Source: Candidatus Peregrinibacteria bacterium GW2011_GWF2_39_17 | GTDB taxonomy: Bacteria > Patescibacteriota > Gracilibacteria > UBA1369 > UBA12473 | NCBI GenBank assembly: GCA_000993615.1 | Contig: LBWM01000010.1 | Span: 1 to 64,000, forward strand | Direction: 5' to 3' | DNA: 64,000 nt | Shown here: positions 37,049 through 46,236 of the stretch, in pieces | Layout: each line of letters starts with the position of its first letter | Position numbering within the stretch: the stretch's first letter is position 1 | Translations under genes and position numbers: made by a program | The notes under the pieces: generated by a model | Databases searched by the model: none | The model's input: only the letters and a program-made list of their open reading frames with translations | Told to the model about the DNA's origin: nothing

Positions 37049-38377
37049 CTATCCCCTAAATTGAGTCAATTTATCCCCAATCATAATTTTATCACCAACC
37101 TTAGCTCCTATTTTTTTTAACTCCTTTAAAATACCCATTTTTTTAAAAATATCATCAATTCGAGCCAAAGCTTCTTTATTAGCAAAATCAGACATATCTG
37201 CAATTTGTTCAATTCTTTTACCTTTAACCCTAAAACCTTCTTGCTCCTTTAAAATTTCAAACGCCTGACTTATTTTATCCAGATGAGGACGAAAAATTTT
37301 ATAATCTGATTTTACAGCCTGATTACTAACCGTAGCTGCTAAAGAAGCTTGCCTAAATTTTTGCGAAGCCTTCCATGAAAGGTGAATTAAATCCTTTAAT
37401 CCATCGCCAGTTACAGCTGATATCGCTAAAACCTGCGGTGCTTTTGATTTTAAGTTCAATTTTAAAAATTTATTAAAATCTTCAATAGTTTTTCCCCTAT
37501 TTTTACTATCCAAAGTATCAATTTTATTAATAACTACCAACTGCGGCCTAAGCGCTAAAACTGGATCATAGGCCATGAGCTCATTCAAAATAATTTTGTA
37601 ATCACGAAAAAGATCATTCGACTGACAATCCAGGACATGAATTAAAAAAGCCGTCCTGGAAATATGACGCAAAAATTCATCACCCAGTCCCTTACCCTTA
37701 TGAGCTCCCTCAATAAGGCCAGGGATATCAGCAACAACAAAAGTTTCATTTTTTTCACCACCCCATCGACTCATTTCCACCACTCCGATATTAGGAATCA
37801 AAGTCGTAAAAGGATAATCTGCAATTTTAGGTTTAGCATCAGTAATCCGAGAAATTAAAGTCGACTTCCCAACTGAAGGCAAACCTATAATACCAATCTC
37901 CGCTACTAACCGCATTTCAAGCCTAACTGTCAAAGATGCTCCGGTTTCCCCCTGTTCTGCAAATTTCGGAGCTTGCCTTATACTACTAACAAAATGAGCA
38001 TTCCCAAATCCTCCTTTCCCACCCTTCATAAAAATCATCGCTTCATTATTAGTCACAAAATCCTTAATAAGTTCATTCGTTTCTTCATTATAAAGTAAAG
38101 TACCTTGTGGTACTTCTAAAACTAAATCCTCACCAACACGCCCCGCTTTATTAAAACGAGCTCCGGGATAACCAAATTCAGCAGTATATTTTTTTTTCTT
38201 GCAAAGATGAAAAAGACTATTCAAATTAGAATTAACTTTTATTACAATCGACCCGCCATGGCCACCATCACCACCATCCGGGCCACCTCTCGGCACATAT
38301 TTTTCACGCCGAAAACTAATACAGCCATTACCGCCACTGCCAGCAGTCAAAATTAAAGAAACTTGATCACAAAACAT
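37049..38377 (-). CDS. obgE: GTPase Obg/CgtA
   Basis: 442 residues. The Gly-rich OBG fold (1-160, AGSGGNGCISFRREKYVPRG, GPDGGDGGHGG) is followed by the GTPase domain with G1 GLPSVGKSTLIS, G3 DIPGLIEGAHKG and G4 NKID, then the C-terminal OCT domain (about 360-435). It takes part in late 50S assembly and stress control. Operon with the upstream dsbA-like gene (9 bases) and downstream pth. Confidence 0.95.
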   Translation of the reverse strand: MFCDQVSLILTAGSGGNGCISFRREKYVPRGGPDGGDGGHGGSIVIKVNSNLNSLFHLCKKKKYTAEFGYPGARFNKAGRVGEDLVLEVPQGTLLYNEETNELIKDFVTNNEAMIFMKGGKGGFGNAHFVSSIRQAPKFAEQGETGASLTVRLEMRLVAEIGIIGLPSVGKSTLISRITDAKPKIADYPFTTLIPNIGVVEMSRWGGEKNETFVVADIPGLIEGAHKGKGLGDEFLRHISRTAFLIHVLDCQSNDLFRDYKIILNELMAYDPVLALRPQLVVINKIDTLDSKNRGKTIEDFNKFLKLNLKSKAPQVLAISAVTGDGLKDLIHLSWKASQKFRQASLAATVSNQAVKSDYKIFRPHLDKISQAFEILKEQEGFRVKGKRIEQIADMSDFANKEALARIDDIFKKMGILKELKKIGAKVGDKIMIGDKLTQFRG

Positions 38378-38386
38378 GTTTTTAAA

Positions 38387-39085
38387 TTATTGTGCCAATA
38401 GAGAATTAAAAATATTTTCAAATACACTATAAGGCTGAGCGCCAACTAGCTTTTGCCCATTAATAAAAAATGTCGGTGTCCCATCAACACCATAACTCAT
38501 TGCATCAGCTAAATCTTGTTCCACCTCACTAGCCGTAGCCTGAGTTGATAAACATTGTGAAAATTGAGCGGCATCTAAACCAATATTCATTGCATAAGTT
38601 TGGAAAATCTCACTAGGATCAGGTAAAGATGACCATTCTTCACTCCCTGCGAATAGGGCATCGTGCATTACATAGTAAGCATCTTGATTGCCGGCACATT
38701 CAACAGCCACTGCGGCTATTTTAGCATTAGCATGAAATGGCAATGGATAATCACGGAAAATTAATTTTACTTTACCAGTCTTAATATAATTTTCCTCTAT
38801 TTGCGGAAAACTTTCATCAACAAAACGCTTACAGAATGGGCATTGATAATCGCTAAATTCGATTACTGTTATTGGCGCATTTTCATCACCCAAAATTGCA
38901 TCATCATCCACCGAAGCAGTAATTACCTCAACTGGCTGATTCAAATCACCCTCCACGACATTATCGGGTTGTTCCATACCAGGAACCACCGGAAGTCCTC
39001 CCCCAATCAAGTACCCCAAAACTCCGCCGACTAAAAAAAAGACAGCCAATATTCCTAAATTTTCACCTAATTTTTTCTGAAACAT
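38387..39085 (-). CDS. membrane-anchored DsbA-family thiol oxidoreductase
   Basis: 232 residues. N-terminal membrane anchor (about 9-30), then a thioredoxin-fold DsbA/BdbD-like domain with the redox pair C82-P-F-C85 in DYQCPFCKRFVD and the cis-Pro loop DGTPTFFING. It probably introduces disulphides in exported proteins. A DsbB/VKOR partner is not in the window. First gene before obgE, with a good promoter upstream. Confidence 0.9.
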   Translation of the reverse strand: MFQKKLGENLGILAVFFLVGGVLGYLIGGGLPVVPGMEQPDNVVEGDLNQPVEVITASVDDDAILGDENAPITVIEFSDYQCPFCKRFVDESFPQIEENYIKTGKVKLIFRDYPLPFHANAKIAAVAVECAGNQDAYYVMHDALFAGSEEWSSLPDPSEIFQTYAMNIGLDAAQFSQCLSTQATASEVEQDLADAMSYGVDGTPTFFINGQKLVGAQPYSVFENIFNSLLAQ

Positions 39086-39118
39086 GATAAAAATATTTTA
39101 AGAAGTAAAACCAAATAA

Positions 39119-39147
39119 ATTATACGGGAGCGTTTCGCGATAAACAA
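39119..39147 (-). promoter_or_regulatory. promoter for dsbA-like-obgE-pth
   Basis: On the minus strand TTGTTT (39142-39147), 17-base spacer, TATAAT (39119-39124), 34 bases before the ATG at 39085. Drives the three-gene run down to pth. Confidence 0.6.
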
Positions 39148-39335
39148 GATAATTCTCCGGATCCATTTTTTATCCATTCCTACCTAATTAAATCTCAAAT
39201 AATAGCTCACTATTATGACCTCCTATTATTTTATATTGCTCCTAGTCTCAAGCTTCTGTAAAATCCGAATAGTTAATTCTAGTTGAAGATTCAAATACAT
39301 CGACATTTTCCCGCATCACAACAAGTAAAAACTCT
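39148..39335. other. intergenic stretch without a recognised gene
   Basis: No convincing coding frame on either strand. It holds a perfect 7-bp hairpin (ATAATAG-CTCA-CTATTAT, 39199-39216) and a repeated CTATTAT motif, AT-rich throughout. It leads directly into the first tRNA-Phe-like fragment. Confidence 0.5.
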
Positions 39336-39376
39336 GCCGGGGTAGTCCGCCACGGCGGACACATGACTGAAAATCA
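39336..39376 (+). repeat. partial tRNA-Phe-like copy (5' part) with substituted D-arm
   Basis: Matches the intact tRNA-Phe that begins 46 bases later over the acceptor strand GCCGGGGTA and the anticodon region ACATGACTGAAAATCA. The D-arm (GCTC...GAGC) is replaced by GTCCGCCACGGCGGAC. It ends in the anticodon arm, so it cannot be a functional tRNA. Confidence 0.75.
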
Positions 39377-39381
39377 AGTTT

Positions 39382-39456
39382 GCCGGGGTAGCTCAGTGGT
39401 AGAGCACATGACTGAAAATCATGGTGTCGGCAGTTCAATCCTGCCCCCCGGCACCA
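39382..39456 (+). tRNA. tRNA-Phe (anticodon GAA)
   Basis: A complete cloverleaf can be drawn. Acceptor GCCGGGG/CCCCGGC plus A and encoded CCA, D-stem GCTC/GAGC, anticodon stem CATGA/TCATG with loop CTGAAAA (anticodon GAA), T-arm GGCAG TTCAATC CTGCC. Flanked by two partial copies of itself. Confidence 0.95.
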
Positions 39457-39463
39457 CCCTCCT

Positions 39464-39708
39464 ATGTTCACAGTCTATATTCTCATTAATAATCGAAAAC
39501 AAAAGGCAATTTCGAGCTTCGGTTAATTGAACACAATAACCCTTTAGGTAAAAAACGTGGATGGACTAGATTAAAAGGCCCGTGGAAATTACTCCATAAA
39601 GAACATTTCTGCTCTAAAAAGTTGGCACTTAAAAGAGAACACCAACTTAAATCAGGAATAGGTAGAGATTTTATAAAATCCCTTATACCTACATCCCCGC
39701 CGGGGTAG
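39464..39708 (+). pseudogene. broken GIY-YIG endonuclease gene
   Basis: Starting 7 bases after tRNA-Phe, ATG at 39464 opens MFTVYILINNRKQK, the first strand (VYIL) of a GIY-YIG nuclease, and stops at 39524-39526. A second frame (39493-39708) continues with FELRLIEHNNPLGKKRGWT, then PWKLLHKEHF, LALKREHQLKSG and GRDFIKSL, the standard remainder of the small COG2827/UvrC-like GIY-YIG family. The segment that should hold the YIG/YVG strand is missing, so a small deletion plus frame change has destroyed the gene. The second frame terminates at a TAG inside the downstream tRNA-Phe-like copy. It has no start of its own and is not expected to make an active nuclease. Confidence 0.7.
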
Positions 39709-39760
39709 TCCGCCGCGGCGGACACATGACTGAAAATCATGGTGTCGGCAGTTCAATCCT
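39699..39760 (+). repeat. partial tRNA-Phe-like copy (3' truncated) with substituted D-arm
   Basis: Matches tRNA-Phe from GCCGGGGTA through the anticodon arm, variable loop and most of the T-arm (GTGTCGGCAGTTCAATCCT), then diverges, losing the 3' acceptor strand. The D-arm is replaced by the perfect 16-bp palindrome GTCCGCCGCGGCGGAC, nearly the same insert as in the first partial copy. It overlaps the end of the GIY-YIG relic. Confidence 0.75.
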
Positions 39761-39836
39761 TATTTTGGCTTATTTAAGCCATTTTTTAATTTAAATTTGT
39801 TCCCCCTATAATGATTCTCTTATTATTACAAAAAAT

Positions 39837-39864
39837 TTGACATTTATTTATTTTTATTTATAAT
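39837..39864 (+). promoter_or_regulatory. strong sigma-70 promoter for the isoprenoid-synthase-like gene
   Basis: Consensus TTGACA (39837-39842), 16-base AT spacer, consensus TATAAT (39859-39864). Expected start near 39871, 20 bases before the ATG at 39891. Among the best matches to consensus in the window. Confidence 0.75.
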
Positions 39865-39890
39865 TTATGGCTTAATTGTAATTCTTTAAA

Positions 39891-40643
39891 ATGTCTCTTA
39901 CACATAATACTGATCGAATTCCTGAATTAGTGGCTACTGAGCTTGACTCGCCGCCTCAAACACCTATAGCGTATTGTGAGGTAATAGCCATGCTTTCTAG
40001 ATTAGAAGGAGTTCCTCTACGAAGAAAGGATTTGCTAGCAGCAGCAATAATAGGTGGCGTCATCCGAAGAGTTGATGACACGTTTGATCGTGGGCCTATT
40101 GATACTGCTCACCAACAAGGCTGTGCGGTAACGGACGCAGTGCTCCATCCAGGCGAAGCAACGCTTCAACATGTTACCGATCCACGCATTACAAAAGCTA
40201 TTAGTATGGCGCATGACACATTTACGCCAGAGGCTCTTGATGCTCTTAAAAACTTAATGCGAGCCCAGCTTGATTCTGTCCAACAACGACTACCTGCTAC
40301 TCCTAGCTCTGTTATTGAAGACATTACCAGGCGTAAAGCCACATTCTTTCTGTTCGCAGTACAGGTCAATTGTTCTATGGGTCCCGAACGAGCCAACTGC
40401 TATAGAGAGCTTGCCTATCTTCTTCAACTAATCGATGACTACGCAGACTACGATGAAGATCGTTTTGCAGGGATTCATACGCCTGTGACGCGTTCTGCTT
40501 CGGATACTGATGCTGTGCGTCTTATTCTTACTCAATATAGGAAAGTGAAAAATCTATTCCTTAAAGAGTATAAACCACCTCAATTGATCGAACCTTTTTC
40601 ATATATTGATCAATTATTAAAAACGGTTGGCATAGTTTTTTAG
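39891..40643 (+). CDS. putative class I isoprenoid/terpene synthase-fold protein (orphan)
   Basis: 250 residues, mostly helical. Two Asp-rich motifs are spaced as in class I (all-alpha) isoprenoid synthases: RRVDDTFDR (D62, D63, D66) and LIDDYADYDEDR (D182, D183, D186, D190). Between them, RRKATFF (K149) lies 33 residues before the second motif, like the Lys-Thr helix of prenyl synthases. The layout also recalls the YtpB/DUF2600 and squalene-synthase-like groups, so prenyl elongation, cyclisation or a non-enzymatic role are all possible. The gene is visibly richer in G+C than its neighbours, lies next to the tRNA-Phe/GIY-YIG remnants, has its own promoter and no pathway partners. I infer horizontal acquisition. 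No Shine-Dalgarno is visible. Confidence 0.6.
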   Translation: MSLTHNTDRIPELVATELDSPPQTPIAYCEVIAMLSRLEGVPLRRKDLLAAAIIGGVIRRVDDTFDRGPIDTAHQQGCAVTDAVLHPGEATLQHVTDPRITKAISMAHDTFTPEALDALKNLMRAQLDSVQQRLPATPSSVIEDITRRKATFFLFAVQVNCSMGPERANCYRELAYLLQLIDDYADYDEDRFAGIHTPVTRSASDTDAVRLILTQYRKVKNLFLKEYKPPQLIEPFSYIDQLLKTVGIVF

Positions 40644-40699
40644 ATTCTACATTGCCCTAGTTTTACTGCTCAATACTCTGCTGGAATCGGTATTTTTAC

Positions 40700-40849
40700 C
40701 TATTCCACCTCCTCCACGAAAACCTCTTCAGTATAGTTTCTATGACCGCCACTTTTATCTGTAATATAAGCCTTCTTCTTCAATGCTACTGGAAATGCAA
40801 ATTGAAAGTATCTATCCCGCCATTCTTCACCACCGCAAAAATAAAACCA
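40700..40849 (-). pseudogene. possible small frameshifted gene downstream of the PEP/pyruvate-binding protein
   Basis: A 49-codon frame reads like real protein (GGEEWRDRYFQFAFPVALKK, then AYITDKSGGHRNY and EEVFVEEVE, stop TAG) but has no start codon. One base out of frame, an ATG preceded by AGGGG (MVLFLRW) begins just upstream; a single-base change in the T-rich stretch would join them into a protein of about 50 residues. It begins 18 bases after the upstream gene's stop on the same strand. Function unknown. Sequencing error, real decay or chance are all possible. Confidence 0.3.
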
Positions 40850-40866
40850 TTAAAACCCCTATCTTC

Positions 40867-43692
40867 CTACGCCTTCACCGGTAAATTTTCCCCCTCAGGG
40901 CTTAAATACAAACTAGCAACACCACCAGTACCATTTGTCATAGCCAATTGAAGACGAGCGTTTCCGATCTTTTTTCCCCTACCCAAGGCTTCAACATCCA
41001 CAATCTTAAGCCAGCGCTGAACATGATCTGGAATTTCTATATTATCTAAAATTTGTGGCAAAACACTGTCCGCGTTTCTTAACGCTTCAAAAGTACCAGC
41101 ATAACCTCCTTCTTTTTTTGACACATCACAAACAACCGGCAAAATACCTCTTTCCATAAGTCGATGGAAATCATGTGTACCAGAAGCAGGTGGCACCTCC
41201 CTCCATTTTCCAATTCCGCAAACTTCCATAAAACCGTTAGCCCTATCAAAATCATTAACATTTCCAGGAACACCCTCTTGTCCTGACCTATTTCCTAAAC
41301 GCCCAGGAACAATCATAAAATATGATCCCTCCGGCAACCTATCATTAACCTTAGCAATCCAATCATGCAAAGTCGCTACCTGCTCAGTCGACATCGCCCC
41401 CTCAACTTCTCTATCATAAAAAGTTGAGCCAATATACATAATATATCGAATATCCCTACCCGTCCCACAATTTAAAGAACCAGAAATATCAAATAGTACC
41501 TGATCATCAGGGATATTAGCCGGCTTTTTTGAAGGTGTAAACTTTTCGCTAATATTTTCCGGACGACATTGCACAATCTGAACCTCGTATCGATTATTTG
41601 GGTTTTTATCTGCCGTAAATTCAATTTCTAATTGCGTGCCCATTGCCCGTTTCAATTTTTCCGCAAAATAATGGAGAAGCAATGGCAAATGGCATCTATC
41701 CCCATCAACTACTTTTTTAAAATCAATCTCACCGCCCTCAAGACTCTCATCCGAAGTACATAATCTATCTACATTACGACTAACTAACTCTCTTGCAGCC
41801 CGGGCGTAAAAAGAATCATTAAAATCAGCTTGATCCCTTATCGTATCACTTAAAATAACACTAGCCGGCACATGTTCAAATTCTCCTGTTTCCATATTAA
41901 CTGCATCCAAACTATCTTGAATAAATGGCAATTTGTATTGAAATTTCGCACACCAAATAATATCCCCTCCTTCTCTTACAGCTGTATCTCCTAACCCGGT
42001 GACCATGGTAACCTGTCCCTTAGTTGGATCTGGCTCGGGAGACTGAACCGAGCGTGTTGAAATCACTCCAGCATAACTCGGGAAAAAATATTTACCACGC
42101 TTTTTACCGTTTAAACGCTGAATAAAAAGCCCCATGGTTTCAACTTCATTCAGCAAATCATGCTTAGCTCGATACTTAAAAACATCCGAAGTGAACAATG
42201 ACTTAAAAACCGTCTTAATTGCAGCCAAAAATTCATCAAACCTATCCTTACGACCTGAACAAACCACGCTGTCATACAGACCGGCAAAAGAAGCATCCTC
42301 CCGATCCTCCATCTCTGAAGAAGATCGAACAATAAAAGGATTACCCCCCAATTTATCCACCAAACCCTCGTAAAATTCCTTCAAATGCCGCTCAATATAT
42401 TCAGGAAATTTAGCATCATTAATTTTACTACGAACTCCTTGCTCCATCCTGATAAACAACTCAGGGTCAGACTCATAAATTCGCTTTAAGTCATGGAGTA
42501 CTCCCAGCTCTCTATTATTCGCATTAATAAGTTCATTTAATAAATTTGAGCCTAAAGGCAAAGAAAAATTATCAACTAAAGAACCTTCTTTAAATCGCTT
42601 AAATACCGCAAACGCTTGATCCTCAATTCGCTTTAAATAGCCCTCTGCCTGTTCAATCTCAAAATTGTTCCTTGCTTTTTCTTCCCCATTCATTGTGCGC
42701 GCGCGCACAAGAAAAGCCTGCTTCGCTTTAATCTCTGGCGTTGCCGTAATAAACCCGGAAGACCACAAAAATTCACGATCAAAAGTTTCATCCTCTTTTC
42801 GAAGAATAGAATAAGCAATTTCCATACCAGCTGCTTTACGACCAAACCTCCCTTCCCCAAGATCACCAGGCATACGTCTTATAAAACGTTCATAATCCTG
42901 AGATGTAAAATATTCAATACCCCATTTAATTAATTTAGGATCATCAGTAATGAGAGCCTTAATTAAACGGATATGCGCCTCCCTCCCCAGCCCGATTAAT
43001 AATGCCCTTTGTGCCGCCTTGTTTTGCCCCTCAAATTCACTCATTAAGTGCTCATTTTGTGTAAAAGCAACAATATCCACAGCTAAATCCAATGGTGCCT
43101 TACGAATATCCAAATCAACATTTGCCAAAATTTGCCCCTCGTCAGTCACTGTAAATAAATTAGGTACCCTTGCAAGTTGCGGTTTTTTGCGAAAACGAGC
43201 CCGCAGTTCACCTAATAGATTTTCTCGTTCCGCATCTGAAGCCGCATTCAAAGCCCGAATTGCAAAAAATGTCCGCCATGCCCTAAAACGATTATAGTAA
43301 CTTGGAGTATTTTCCTCTCGTATGGGATAAACCATATGCTCAACCTCCGTTTGTTCACGTCGAGCGTATTCTGCTGCCTGATCCTTTAAATTAGCATAAC
43401 CACCACCTAACCCTAAAACATAAACTTTTCTTCTGAGTGCTTCAGCTACGGCAGAAAGATCTGCTTCATCCGTTATGTCAATTTTCCCCAACTCTTGAAC
43501 TAAACCTGATACTTTTCCAAAATCAGGACTACTTGAAAAAAAACAATTCAAAGATTTCTGATCTGGTATGGTTCCAAACTGTCTTTCTTCAAGTGCTGGT
43601 TCTCTTTTCTTTCTAGCCATAAATAACCAATTAATTAGCGCAAAAAACCCAAAGTAAGCCCAAATTAAACCTCCTATTGCGATGCGTGTCAA
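40867..43692 (-). CDS. PEP/pyruvate-binding (PPDK N-terminal ATP-grasp) protein, no phospho-His domain visible
   Basis: 941 residues if started at TTG 43692, or 917 from the ATG at 43618-43620 (MARKKREP). The first 25 residues of the long form contain a hydrophobic stretch (GGLIWAYFGFFALINWLF) that could anchor it in the membrane, but a good promoter overlaps this stretch, so the start is undecided. A large N-terminal region (to about 440) is unrecognised. The PPDK_N domain is clear: NPFIVRSSSEMEDREDASFA (about 447-466) and VQIVQCRPE (about 710). The C-terminal part with VPGRLGNRSGQEGVPG and PASGTHDFHRL matches the 'GPGRWGS...GTHFF' tail of PEP-synthase-like proteins. The swivelling phospho-His domain and the PEP-utilising TIM barrel of PpsA are absent, so it is not an ordinary PEP synthase. 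Role unknown. Confidence 0.7.
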   Translation of the reverse strand: MTRIAIGGLIWAYFGFFALINWLFMARKKREPALEERQFGTIPDQKSLNCFFSSSPDFGKVSGLVQELGKIDITDEADLSAVAEALRRKVYVLGLGGGYANLKDQAAEYARREQTEVEHMVYPIREENTPSYYNRFRAWRTFFAIRALNAASDAERENLLGELRARFRKKPQLARVPNLFTVTDEGQILANVDLDIRKAPLDLAVDIVAFTQNEHLMSEFEGQNKAAQRALLIGLGREAHIRLIKALITDDPKLIKWGIEYFTSQDYERFIRRMPGDLGEGRFGRKAAGMEIAYSILRKEDETFDREFLWSSGFITATPEIKAKQAFLVRARTMNGEEKARNNFEIEQAEGYLKRIEDQAFAVFKRFKEGSLVDNFSLPLGSNLLNELINANNRELGVLHDLKRIYESDPELFIRMEQGVRSKINDAKFPEYIERHLKEFYEGLVDKLGGNPFIVRSSSEMEDREDASFAGLYDSVVCSGRKDRFDEFLAAIKTVFKSLFTSDVFKYRAKHDLLNEVETMGLFIQRLNGKKRGKYFFPSYAGVISTRSVQSPEPDPTKGQVTMVTGLGDTAVREGGDIIWCAKFQYKLPFIQDSLDAVNMETGEFEHVPASVILSDTIRDQADFNDSFYARAARELVSRNVDRLCTSDESLEGGEIDFKKVVDGDRCHLPLLLHYFAEKLKRAMGTQLEIEFTADKNPNNRYEVQIVQCRPENISEKFTPSKKPANIPDDQVLFDISGSLNCGTGRDIRYIMYIGSTFYDREVEGAMSTEQVATLHDWIAKVNDRLPEGSYFMIVPGRLGNRSGQEGVPGNVNDFDRANGFMEVCGIGKWREVPPASGTHDFHRLMERGILPVVCDVSKKEGGYAGTFEALRNADSVLPQILDNIEIPDHVQRWLKIVDVEALGRGKKIGNARLQLAMTNGTGGVASLYLSPEGENLPVKA
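43664..43692 (-). promoter_or_regulatory. promoter-like sequence at the start of the PEP/pyruvate-binding gene
   Basis: Minus strand TTGACA (43687-43692), 17-base spacer, TTTAAT (43664-43669). Transcription would begin near 43657, 37 bases before the ATG at 43620 but downstream of the TTG start. If active, it favours the shorter protein. Confidence 0.5.
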
Positions 43693-43728
43693 CCATTCTC
43701 GTTTTTTACCGAAAGCAATCTCTAAAAT

Positions 43729-45773
<2,045 letters not shown>

Positions 45774-45818
45774 TAAAAGATAATTTTAAAGAAGATAAAA
45801 ATAAAAAAATACCCCGAA

Positions 45819-46226
45819 ATGGCCCAAATAAGTAATTATAATCCCCTTTATGATCCAGCCACGGACAATGCTCCGATTGATCCGGCAGTTCAAACTATCC
45901 TTAATAAACCCTTACTGGATGATTCCGGTTTTGATGAAACTGATGAAACTTTTTTAAATGAAGTAATGGCCAAATTTGAAAATAATATAATCCAACCTCA
46001 TACCCCCAGTTCCCTTCTAAATAATTCCGTTTATAACACCTTAGACGAATTCAAAAAAGGAAAAGCAGATCAAAATGCTTTTATTATGCTAACCACTCTT
46101 CGTAATATTTATGATCTTTGGAAAATTGAACCCCGTGCCACCTATCAAATAAAAAATCAAATTCGCCATATCCGCTTAATTAAAGAACGAGTAGAAGCAG
46201 AAATGGGCGATGTTTATATTGTTTAA
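45819..46226 (+). CDS. unknown Cys-free protein, operon gene 1
   Basis: 135 residues, not recognised. No signal peptide or membrane segment. The N-terminal half is acidic (DDSGFDETDETFLNEVMAKF), the C-terminal third helical and basic (YQIKNQIRHIRLIKERVEAE). No Cys. Followed 10 bases later by the second gene. The reading frame is supported by its promoter, tight spacing and good codon structure. Confidence 0.65.
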   Translation: MAQISNYNPLYDPATDNAPIDPAVQTILNKPLLDDSGFDETDETFLNEVMAKFENNIIQPHTPSSLLNNSVYNTLDEFKKGKADQNAFIMLTTLRNIYDLWKIEPRATYQIKNQIRHIRLIKERVEAEMGDVYIV

Positions 46227-46236
46227 CTCATAAAAT

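Noticed and set aside
39486-39740. 84-codon open frame on the minus strand
   Set aside because: It is antisense to the GIY-YIG relic, whose plus-strand frames show clear family motifs, and it runs into the tRNA-like copy.
42950-43297. 115-codon plus-strand open frame
   Set aside because: It is a shadow of the PEP/pyruvate-binding gene, which has recognisable domains on the other strand, and its composition is unlike a real protein.
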